Positions 54,631 to 64,000 of a stretch of DNA of 64,000 bases are shown one piece after another (the first letter of the stretch is position 1; every line of letters begins with the position of its first letter). The translations under genes were made by a program, and so were the position numbers. The notes under the pieces were generated by a model. It made no database searches and was not told the DNA's origin. It saw only the letters and a program-made list of their open reading frames with translations. Source of the DNA: Brachyhypopomus gauderio (taxonomy: Eukaryota > Chordata > Actinopteri > Gymnotiformes > Hypopomidae); NCBI RefSeq assembly GCF_052324685.1, contig NC_135218.1:10227016-10291015 (forward strand), given 5' to 3'.

Positions 54631-57600
54631 CCTGGGCCATCTAGCAATGTTTTGCTGCTCCTGGGGGCTTGCTGATGGCACCCCAACTCTGATCAGTGAG
54701 TAAATCACAGGGCTGTGCTAATCATGGGTGGGTGGAGTGTGCTGGTACTAACCTGCGAGATGGAGAGGTTGGTCTGCCCAGACAGGCTGAGTTTCTCCTG
54801 CTCCGAGGGGTAAGCGTTGAGCCGATGCTCGTACAACCAGCTCCTCAGAATCTGCACGGATTCTTTGGGCAGGTTTCCGCGACGCCGGCGTTTCGCAGAG
54901 CCGCCCGCTCCCGCCGCCCCGGTGGAGAAGTTGAGCGGGTAGCTGTCGTCCTCGCACGGGTCACTATCCGACATGGCGGACATCTCCGGCTCGCCGCCTT
55001 GCTCTTCTTCAAATGCTGTGGAAACCAAGGCAACAGAGAACTTCATTAGCTTCAAATGAAAACACATAGGTAAGGGGAAGGATGTGCGTCAAGCCGACTG
55101 GAGAAAAGAGATTTGCTTGCTCTCCATTACCATGGGTAGTACCAAACTTGATACATCTGGTTTAATGAACAGGCATGTTGACAAAATGTAGATCAAACAC
55201 AGACCTGCGTGCATGGGCCTATTTTCCTTTAGCAATTATTCGCTACGAGTACATAGATGGTAGTAATTCAATTACGCAGAGAATAGAGTGATGTTTCAAC
55301 TACGGCATGCATCACAAATACCATAATCCAATCATGCAATGAAAGAGATGATAGTTTAGTACATTATGGTATGCGAGGCTTTGAACTAAAACTTCACAAC
55401 ATGATAAGGGTGTGCTGAAAGCATGTTGTCAGACACTGTGTCCTTGATTCATCTTTTCGCTTATAAACATGGCTGCAAACTGCCCATGTCTAATGTTGGT
55501 CTTCCAAAACCATCCCTTTTCAAATCACAATCCAGGGGACACAGCATCACGTAATGGGAACCCCTTCTCAAAGCTTCAGTTTAGAACTTTTCAATGAAGT
55601 TTCACAACTCACTGAGGTTTCAACCATGATCTGTAAAACTCACCAGGTTAAATAGTAGTGACCAACGAAACAGTTCTGTAATAACATCTAGATGTAGAAA
55701 TCACAGTAGGTGTGCATGACTGAATGCGACTGGGTAGAAGTAGCATTCTTACAAAAGGTTCAAAGCAGGCATCTTCAGAGCTGGGATAATGATTACCCGA
55801 GTCAAGGCAAACTCTCTTCAGAGGTGAGTGGGAGTGTCTCTGTCCTCCCTTTAATTTCCTCCCAGTCATAGCCTAGGCCTAATCTCTGGCTCCCCTCACC
55901 CAACCTGAACAAAATGGTGGGCCTGCTCAAGGCTTTCCTCATTAACCTGAAGTGAAAACTAGCAAGTGTCACATTAGGGTTGGTCTAAAAGAAAACAACC
56001 CACAACTGTATTCAAGAAAATTCAGTCTTAACAAGAACACAATCTGTTAAGAAACTTAATCCAAGTTAATTAATCCCCCCCCCCCCAATCTACCTAGTAC
56101 TCTAGGATTTAAGAAATAAGTCAATTTGTATTTATAGGAACTGTTTTCATTAACATAAAAGGGGGGAGGGTAATCACCAGTACTGTGACCAGAGTAAAAG
56201 AGGCAGATGCATAGATGAGATGGTGCAGGAAAGGGGGGGGGGGGTGTCATCAGGACTGTGGTGAGCACAGTAAACGGGGCACAGATGAGCTGGAAGAACC
56301 CCAGACTAAAGTAAACACTCTCACCATTAGAGAAGGAAAATAAACACTAGATTTCAGCCTAAAAGTACCTACATGTTTACGCGTGTTGCTTAAGATCCTG
56401 CTTGACATCGAGCACAGTGTCAAACTTAACACGTGTGTACAAAAAAGAGAATAAATAAATATCAAAACATTAGTTCAAACACTCATCATATCGGGTTTTT
56501 TTTATTTAAAAGACGTGTTTGCTGAATATTACTATAGAAATGTCTTGGCGGACAATTCAACAGAAATACGTTTGTGTAGATTGTCTCCCCCCTTGGTGTA
56601 ACCCGAACCCTAAGCGCAGTTAGAAATGTGGGAGTTCCTACGTTCCCGTCTAACAAAGGAGATTGTGTGTGCAGTATCCATCTGAAGCAGTGAGGAGTTT
56701 TAGTGGTCGTTTCCATTGACAAAGCTTGCGTTTCCCCTCCCTCCTGCAGACACGCAGCCTACAGTCGTATCGATGTCGCTGTTTCAGACGTGCGTCCGTT
56801 CCATTTCGTTAACAGAAACAGTGACGATCGATTCGCAAACAATCAACAATCCGATTGTAACGCCGATTGTTAATTGTGACGTAGACGCAGACTGTTCTGG
56901 TTTGACTTGAAAGGGTGAAAAGATGTGACGGTAACGCTTGGAGAAATGAAAGGGTTGCCAGTTGTTTTGTGGGTGCGGGGGGCTGGGCTGAGTTATTGAA
57001 TTGATCTGCTGTCAAATGATTTAGAGATTACTAAGATATCTAGTTGGCTAGATCAAAAAGTAGATTAAAAACAACTTTTCAAAAAATGTACATACTTACC
57101 TTTACAAAGGTTTGTCTATATTGAAGTTAATTCAGCAGAAGTAATAATAAGTAATACTACTAATCTCTAACCTAAATTAATTGAATTCGTTGTCTGAGGC
57201 AACAATGTCACAGAAAAGTTCTAAAATTTGCAACGAGCCAATTCAGACTAGTAACGTTACCGCGTAAAAACTTGGAGGGCACTATTTCAGATTTACAAAC
57301 GCAAGTAACACGAGGGCCAGGACGCTGGAAAGGACGTCGACAAACTTTCCCAGGCGTGCAACCAACCAGCGAGAGCAATTTATCACCGTTACAACAGCTA
57401 GTTAGCTAGCCAACCTAGCATTTTACCTCCAATTCCATAAACTCTAAATTTCCCCACGAGATCAAATACAATACGTAGAAAGCTAGCTGGCTAATCCCAC
57501 AGTTCACCCAGCTGTGTCCAAACGACCAGCTTTTACATAATCACCGACAATAACGGAATAAATCAAATTAGCCACATTATGCAACGCGACTTATTAATCC

Positions 57601-57949
57601 AGCACAAAAGAAACTCACCGATTTCTTATCAGAATTCTTACAAGGGGGAAATAATGTGAAATGGTGATGGTGGCTACAAAGCCCATGCAGCCGCGCTTGG
57701 ACATGCACGACCGTGGGTCTTTGGCAGGGACAGATGGACACCATGCTGGTCTCAGGAGATAGCCAGCCCAGTTAGCCCAGTGCGTCCACATTCAAACACA
57801 AACACACGCTGCATTCGCTCCCAACAAAAAGCCCCGATTCCTGTTCAAACCCAACACTCGCACGCACTTCCAGCCAGCCGTCGACCACTGTGGAAAATAA
57901 ATAAATACAACTGGCCAGACTCCACATTACCTCTTTTGGTAGATTTCAT
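53000..57949 (-). CDS. tgif2: TALE homeobox transcriptional repressor TGIF2
   Basis: TGIF proteins are nuclear TALE homeodomain co-repressors of TGF-beta/SMAD and retinoid signalling. Three coding exons join in phase: 57931-57949 (six codons plus one base), 54753-55015 and 53000-53890 (1173 nt, 390 residues). The start MKSTKR joins [12 protein letters not shown]; internal Mets at 54983 and 54974 (MSDSD, where human TGIF2 starts) are alternatives. The homeodomain spans about 48-112: [39 protein letters not shown], then [20 protein letters not shown] after the intron. The Asn of WFIN contacts [12 protein letters not shown] is TGIF2-type rather than TGIF1-type. [20 protein letters not shown] matches the conserved C-terminal repression motif. 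Beyond [18 protein letters not shown] there is an extra Pro/Ser-rich tail of about 100 residues, so the protein is much longer than human TGIF2 (237). Confidence 0.92.
54540..54629. repeat. (CA)n microsatellite in tgif2 intron 2
   Basis: A long CA tract, interrupted once, about 120 bp downstream of the exon 54753-55015 donor on the coding strand. Confidence 0.92.
55016..57930 (-). other. tgif2 intron 1
   Basis: About 2.9 kb with flanking consensus donor (AAGAG|GTAATG) and acceptor (TTTCCACAG). Poly-C and poly-G runs occur near 56077-56089 and 56234-56244. I see no other exon or gene. Confidence 0.6.
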
Positions 57950-58275
57950 CCTTCGTTGAATAATGTTTCCAAAAAAAAAAATCCGCAGCTTTCGAAGTTC
58001 CTTGGCGGAGAAATGCGTGTTTCCGACAAAACGGTGACAAGGGGAGCTGTTTTAGCCCAAGACAAGGTGTTGTTGCGGGCGTTCGTCCTCCTCAATCCCC
58101 TGATTCGACACGTCTGTGGGTACAACACGCCGAGGTGCGCTAGGATGTCTCGACGAGCCACTTTCCGTCCTTTAGCATAGTACCGAGCGCATCAAATCTT
58201 GTTGACAAATACGTGCAGGTTACCTGCAGTACAGCTACGCCAACTCTTATTCTGCCAGTGACAATAGTCCCTAAT

Positions 58276-58303
58276 CCCGCCCCCAATGGCCCGATCAGCC
58301 AAT
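58276..58303 (-). promoter_or_regulatory. tgif2 promoter elements (GC box, two CCAAT boxes)
   Basis: CCCGCCCC at 58276-58283 and CCAAT at 58283-58287 and 58299-58303 lie about 330-350 bp upstream of the tgif2 start codon. The block is in a CpG-rich island. Paired CCAAT boxes suggest NF-Y binding. The exact transcription start is unknown. Confidence 0.5.
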
Positions 58304-58349
58304 CACAGGCCCGGCCTGCTGATAGACAGCTCCGTGTCATCGCCGTTAA

Positions 58350-59416
58350 ATGAGTGACAGCTCACTTGATGTGTTTTATTTCAAAATTATCCTCCAAAAT
58401 ATCTGTATTGAATTAATAGGTAATACTACTTAATTAGTTGTAACTAGTGGGTTGAATCATACTTTTTTTATATCTGATTAGGTATGATCTAGAAGATGGT
58501 TTTAGAACTACAAATTTAATCGTTTTTTCCAATATTTATAGCAATTATATATTTATAAAATTAAATATTTATAGCAAACTCCAGCCATTGGCCTTGTTTT
58601 ATAAAAAACGACCTATTTGCATGGTGCCAAAGCTGGTTTGTGTTGACCTGTGGGGTGCTTCATGTCGGCACGTAGGGGCTCTTCGACGTGTGATGCAAAC
58701 GCCTTTTTTGTATCAGTTTATTATTTCCTGCGCTTATTTACTTGCAGGTTAATCAAACTGAAACAGATTTACAGGTTTACACTAGTGTGATCTGGAATAA
58801 GTCGGAATAATGCAGTTTTCCACCTTTTCGGTAGGCCCATCACGTTAGTGGGCAAATTAAAGCCAGATATTAAAAAGGTAAGGCTGTGATGTATCGAGGG
58901 GGAAGCTCATTGTGAAGACACAAATCTTTTTCTCTCTCGATTACTAAGCGATAGTCCAAGCTTCACACATGACGTGAAATAAAATGTAAATGAAACACAA
59001 GGCACGATTTCATTTCACTTCATATCAATGCTTGGGACTTTGCCAAGGTTACCTCACCGTGCTTGAGGCGCTGAAAAAAGAAAGATGGAAAGTAAAGGAT
59101 TTGATTTCACTTCGCCTGTCTCGAGCTGTGCCAAGGTTACGTTGCAGTGGTTAAGTACACGTGGCTATATATAGCTTCCACACTAGCAACAATAAAAATG
59201 AAACAACCATAAAGTTTACTGTAGGCTGTAGGACAGCATAGCGAGCTACTGCAGCAGTCTTCGGGACGGTTGTGTGAGTATTGTCAGTGTTCCATGTTCT
59301 GGCTTTTGTAAGCCTACTAGCCTACTGCCATCAATCTACAGACCCCAGATTTCAATCCTATATGTAGAATGAAGGGAGGAAAACAACAGACACCTTTTTG
59401 GTTAACTTAACTCCAT
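58350..59416. other. Intergenic region tgif2-dlgap4
   Basis: AT-rich unique sequence. I see no exon, RNA gene or mobile element. Confidence 0.5.
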
Positions 59417-59422
59417 TTTATT
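59417..59422 (-). terminator. Candidate distal polyadenylation signal of dlgap4
   Basis: AATAAA on the minus strand about 3.95 kb downstream of the dlgap4 stop codon, at the edge of the long unique region that follows the gene. Confidence 0.35.
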
Positions 59423-62400
59423 ACTAAAACAAAAACCCTTACATACACAGCCTAAAATCCATATAGCATTAGAGATATTGAACAAATCCTAGTCAGTAAA
59501 ATATGTGCTTGTCTCATAAAATATTGATTATCGATTGTTATAGGAATTTTTTTTTTTGTTTTTATTTTTTATTATTATTTTGCTACAGACTCTTGCATTA
59601 AGAGTATTGATTTCATCTTGGGCCCCATCCTACCCAAAGCAAAAACACGACCAGAAAAAGACAGGATGCTGAGAGCAAGAAAAGCTCATTTTTGCATGTT
59701 AGGCTGATGAAGACTGGGAGGAGTGGACACATACCTCCCAATGCAGGGTCACCTATCCGGGCTTCCCTTAACCCATCAGTGGAGGGGGGCTTTTTAATGC
59801 AGTTTAATGCTTTCTGCATTGTGCTGTGTGGGTCAGTCACTTAAGAGGTATATAGAAAGTTTATCTTTAGAATCCAAGCAGCAACCCAGATACTTTGCTG
59901 AAGTGCATCTCAAATGAAAATCGTTTGCAAAATATTCCAGGTCTTACAATTCCATGTGGGGCTTTTCCTGGTTTACAGAAAAGCACAACAGAGAGACAGA
60001 TTCCCAACTGTTCTCCACAGCTTTCAAGCACAATCCATTTTATATGAGACGTGTAGTGGTCTAGTGATCCTAAGGGAAGTCCACTACTACACTCAAGAAC
60101 ACAGGCTGGCAGAGCAAACCAAAGTCTGCAGTGCCTAAAAGAGGGTGGCGATGACCGCAAGGTAGAACAGTTTACTCGACTGGGAACCGTGAAAACCCTT
60201 ACACTATGAATAAATTAAACTAAAGTTCAAAGCAAATGAATTCTTAAAGAACACGTGTCGTAAGTGCAGTTATGGAAATGCATCAGCCCTCTGAGCACAA
60301 TACTCTGTTTAGTACAGCGTGATTTGAAAGGAAACCTGTGAGGAAATCCACACTTCTGTGGGAAATATGTGAACCGTTTTTTGAAATTGGCTTTCCATGG
60401 TCTTCCTCTTCTTTTAGTGGAGATTCATTTGTTACTTGGCCATTTTTTGAGGACAAATCTTGACAAATACGGAAGATCTCACACCCTTCTCACTACACCC
60501 GCTACTCTGGAGCTGGCCTCAGACAAAGCTCTCAGATACATCTGATGGGCTTTACCTCCTGGGAGGTAAACCTGGGAGCTGATGGCTCATTTTTACACTT
60601 TTACACTATTCAGCAACCAGCCCTACTGTCATGTAGAATAATCTCCAAGTGCTGTTTTGAAAATGTAAACAGCCTGGGCAGTAACTGTTTGAGGAGACAC
60701 TTTGTCCTAGAAAACCTTGGAAGGTTCCAGGTGACTTTTCCCCCTGCACGTGAAACACTGCTCCCGTTTATGTTCAAATCCTGCACCGCCGTGCAGGTCT
60801 CAGACCCCAAATACACACAGCGTCCCGGCCGCTCGGAAGGCCAGGTTCACCTGGGTTAGAAGTGGGTCTGATTAGTGACGGGTGTGCAGAGACGTGTCAG
60901 ACGTGTCTTTAATAAACCCTGAGCTGGGACAAAGCGGCAGGCCGTCGGTACACAAAGCCCCAGGCGTCAACGACCCACCCCCGCACCAAAAGGGCAGAGG
61001 CAGGGGAGAGGAGAGATCCCATTCACACCATTCTCCCAAAGCAGCCATGGGAGCCATCACTGGCTGCAACACAACACAGCAGACAAAAGGATTCACTCAC
61101 TTGACCATTTACTCATATGGAGCATTTGTGTGTGTGCTTAAAGAAAGCAGGTAGGGGTGATGGGTGTTTCTTTCTTAGTCAAAACATGCATATGTGGTTT
61201 TTTTTAAATGGAGATAAGAGGCATCATATGAGAGTACTCATCTTTAACTGGTCTGAATTTAAAGCTGCACTGGGAATTTGTGAGTGTAAAGCTCAAAACT
61301 TAATCCACAAAGGTCAGAAAGCCCTCTCCAATTGCCAGGAACTGTTTGGCACAACAGTGTGCTGACGAGCCTGAAGCCATTTTGTTAGGAAGGTGTGATG
61401 TCCTTCCTGCTGCCTATGAGCCAAATGAACCCCTATCACCCCTTAGGAAACTCAACCTGTTCCTTTAGATCCAACAGAGTTAAACTACTAACTGAAGAGG
61501 CATTTGCCTCAAAATCATAACCATTACTAAAGCAACACGGTTAAATTAAGACCTTTCAGCTGCCCTCAAAGCTCATAGAAGTAGTATGTATAATGAAACA
61601 CACCTAGCAGTGTGGAATTTTGTCTGGATCCATAATTTGATCCCAATGCCAACAGGTTTAGCTTCAGGAGACTTTGGGCTCATGATTAAAGCACATATGA
61701 AGCTTCTCCACCATTTTCTCAAAAATATAATAGAAGGTTAATTCAGCATCATTGCATGACATAAATTGTAGACTCGTTTAATGACCTGAAATGGCAGCCA
61801 AACAGTCCAAAGTCTGTAAAGTACCAGAATTTAATGAGATTTTCATTAAACAGTTTGATAGGATTACTGAAAAGTAATGTAATGTTAAACTGAAAGTACA
61901 CAGGGAAGAGAAAACAAATTAGACTATAAAAAATGCCTTCACTTTAACTATATAACGGCTCACTGACAATGTGCTTACAGCGACACCTACTGACTGTAGT
62001 GCCCACAATGACCACAGAGGGGTGCTATTTCTCCAAGGTTTCCTTTGAAGTTTTTTTTTTCTGAACTATATTTTTACTGCTGTTACTAGAAAATGGATAG
62101 CAAAACAAGCAAACAAAAAACATAAGCAGTGCCTGAATTCGAAATAATCCTGAAAGATTTCACTGGTATTATGATAATGAAGGATAAAAATATCTCCTAA
62201 CCTATGGCAAATAACTTTAAGACTCTTGGCTTTGTCTCTGGACATGGCACAGGCTGACAGGGGCTTTGGTGTGTGGTCAGTGCACACTGGCGAGTGGGGT
62301 GAGCTGCCCTCACCTCCTCCACCTGGGAGAGTGAGAAGGGTTACACACTTTGTGTGTGGTAGTGTTGTACAAGAACTCATTCCAACCCTCGTTAAAACTG

Positions 62401-63376
62401 CCACGCAAAAATAAAAACATGGACCTGACCATCCCCTCCCCCGTGATCGAATGGCAAAAGATTTAATTGAGAACTAAATGTTTTTTCCTGTCCCACATGT
62501 GGTCACATGGTGTGTCAGGACAGCGGAGCCAGAAGGGAACGATTAGTGACTTTTACCTTTCAGGGACTTTTAACTTTTTGGTTCTTCAGGCAAACGCAGC
62601 TCACAGCTCATGAGCGTGCCCGTGGAGGGAGCGGCGCCCGGCCGTGTTCTGAAGGCGGAGCGGGGCGGACGGCAGAACCGGCGCTCAGCGCTCCATTCTC
62701 TCCACACTCAGAGTGTACCGCAGAACCTCAGCCCCGAGGTTCACGGGCCTCGTGGGCCGCTGCTCAGAACGCCCTCGGCGTGAAGGGGCTCCTGCAGCAG
62801 GACTGAAAGTGTCGGACCAAACGAAGGAACAGGAAGACCGATATTTCGGAGAGGGCGGACACAGGGAGGGAGTCTGAGCATGAGAGGTTAGGCATGTGTG
62901 CTCTACTACAGACGTCTGGGTCTCTCCGGGGCAACAGGGCAGCAGTGGGGGCAGAAAAGCGTCCGTTTCGTGCCACACAGTAGATTTCTTATTCAAGATA
63001 TTACAACATTTAACAGTCTGATATGGAGTTTAGGTCATATTATTATCAATAATAATAATAGTAATAATAATAATAAATGTCATACTAACAGAGTCTATGT
63101 GAGGTTTTCCTTGGCAGTCTCTGAAAAGAGGAGCTCTTCATGTATTGTATGTGTGTCCATAATTTCCACTGTCCTTTTCTCAATTATATGTTGCCACAAA
63201 ACAAAAAATAAAAAAAAACCCAAACAAACAAAGCAGCGTTTTATACCGGAGTAAATTTGCGTGGTGTCATGTTGCCAGATTCCTTAAACCTCCCACTCCC
63301 TCCTCCCCACCATCCGCTCCCATCTGCTCCCATAACCACCACCACCTCCTCCTCTCCTCTCCTCCCCTCCCCTCTC
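59423..63376 (-). other. dlgap4 3' UTR (probable)
   Basis: About 4 kb of sequence downstream of the dlgap4 stop without any supported coding exon. A GC-rich patch lies at about 62600-62800. Long 3' UTRs are usual for neuronal scaffold genes. Part of the interval may be intergenic. Confidence 0.45.
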
Positions 63377-63848
63377 TCAGAGGCGTGTCTGGGCCTCAGG
63401 GACGTAAATCTCGATGCTGTCCGTGCTCTCGGTGGTGGAGTTCTGTTTGACCGACTGCGCCCTCTTGGCGGCCATCAGCCTCTTGCGCGCCTCCTGTCGC
63501 TGCTTGTCGGCCGCGTCGCCGCTCCTCTCCCTCCCCAGGGCCGGCTTGCTCTTCCCCGGCTTCTTGGGCACCGGAGGAGCCTGCTTCTGGTTCTCCTGAA
63601 GGGCAGCAATCAGGGAGGAAATGAAGAGGCGGAGCTAAGTCATGACGTCATGTGTGAGTGAGGGTCTGGGTCCATGTGTCTGGTGTGGCGCACCTGTTTG
63701 TCGGGTGAGTCTCGGTCCAGTTTCCAGTCGCTGGCCTTGAGGTGGTAGAGCTCGTCAAACTTGAGGCTGATGTCTTCTATCGAGAGCTGCAGGAGATCCC
63801 AAAACCCTGCCAAGTCCTGCGCCGTGGGTCTGGGGTTAGCATTCACAT

Positions 63849-63849
<1 letters not shown>
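63377..63849 (-). CDS. dlgap4: Disks large-associated protein 4 (SAPAP4), last two coding exons
   Basis: DLGAP/SAPAP proteins are postsynaptic-density scaffolds linking PSD-95 family guanylate-kinase domains to SHANK. Two minus-strand exons join in phase: 63694-63849 and 63377-63595 (125 codons including stop). The first encodes the conserved GKAP C-terminal segment with NPRPTAQDLAGFWDLLQLS and IEDISLKFDELYHLKASDWK. The second has APPVPKKPGKSK, then RQEARKRLMAAKRAQSVKQN and ends IEIYVPEAQTRL; the terminal QTRL is the PDZ ligand for SHANK. The exon 63694-63849 acceptor is formed by a TG repeat ending in TAG. The rest of the gene lies right of the window. Position next to tgif2 and myl9, as in human, supports DLGAP4 over DLGAP1-3. 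Confidence 0.92.

Positions 63850-63851
<2 letters not shown>

Positions 63852-63916
<65 letters not shown>
63852..63916. repeat. (CA)n abutting the dlgap4 acceptor
   Basis: About 65 bp of CA on the plus strand, that is TG on the coding strand, running into the TAG acceptor of the penultimate dlgap4 exon. Confidence 0.93.
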
Positions 63917-63920
<4 letters not shown>

Positions 63921-64000
63921 TATGTTGGATGTTTTCAAATTCATTAACGTTTTACTCCCTTTGAACACAAGAGGGCAGTGTAACATTGCCAAATTAAATC

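Noticed and set aside
54705-55067. Treating the tgif2 middle exon as the start exon with upstream in-frame codons
   Set aside because: A clean TTTCCACAG acceptor at 55016 and a matching six-codon exon at 57931-57949 explain the open frame better.

Overview
The window is vertebrate nuclear DNA, almost certainly from a ray-finned (teleost) fish. The evidence is short GT-AG introns around vertebrate-specific genes, many CA/GT microsatellites, several Tc1-type transposons of families common in fish, and a tRNA-derived SINE. There are no operons, CRISPR arrays or prokaryotic genes. I rebuilt exons by eye from splice signals, reading phase and family similarity. No alignment was run.

Layout, left to right: (1) 1-18.5 kb, minus strand: the first five coding exons of chchd6 (MICOS subunit MIC25), with introns full of minisatellites and two Tc1 remnants; its CHCH-domain exons lie off the left edge. 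(2) 18.8-19.1 kb: a large palindromic MITE. (3) 20.9-25.6 kb, minus: complete tpra1 (seven-pass membrane protein, ten coding exons), with a SINE in one intron. (4) 26.2-27.4 kb, minus: a single-exon coiled-coil + B30.2 (TRIM-like) gene. (5) 30.0-43.0 kb, minus: a lipin gene most like lpin3, 18 coding exons plus a distant 5' noncoding exon; a near-complete Tc1 transposon sits in intron 1 and a decayed one in a later intron. (6) 45.0-49.1 kb, plus: myl9 (smooth-muscle regulatory light chain) with CArG and MCAT elements upstream. (7) 53.0-58.3 kb, minus: tgif2 (TALE homeobox repressor), convergent with myl9. (8) 59.4-63.85 kb, minus: the last two coding exons and long 3' UTR of dlgap4, cut by the right edge.

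These are independent single-promoter genes, not a pathway cluster. From memory of the human map, lpin3-myl9-tgif2-dlgap4 matches a neighbourhood on 20q11-q12, and chchd6 and tpra1 lie close together on 3q21, so the window appears to join two conserved blocks.

Points most worth checking: a one-base excess in a catalytic exon of the lipin gene; a Tc1 transposase that is open end to end but has Tyr at its second catalytic Asp; a 58-codon open frame with one predicted membrane helix inside myl9 intron 1; CA/TG repeats lying directly against splice sites of several genes; and the 320-bp palindrome. I did not find a convincing new multi-gene system.
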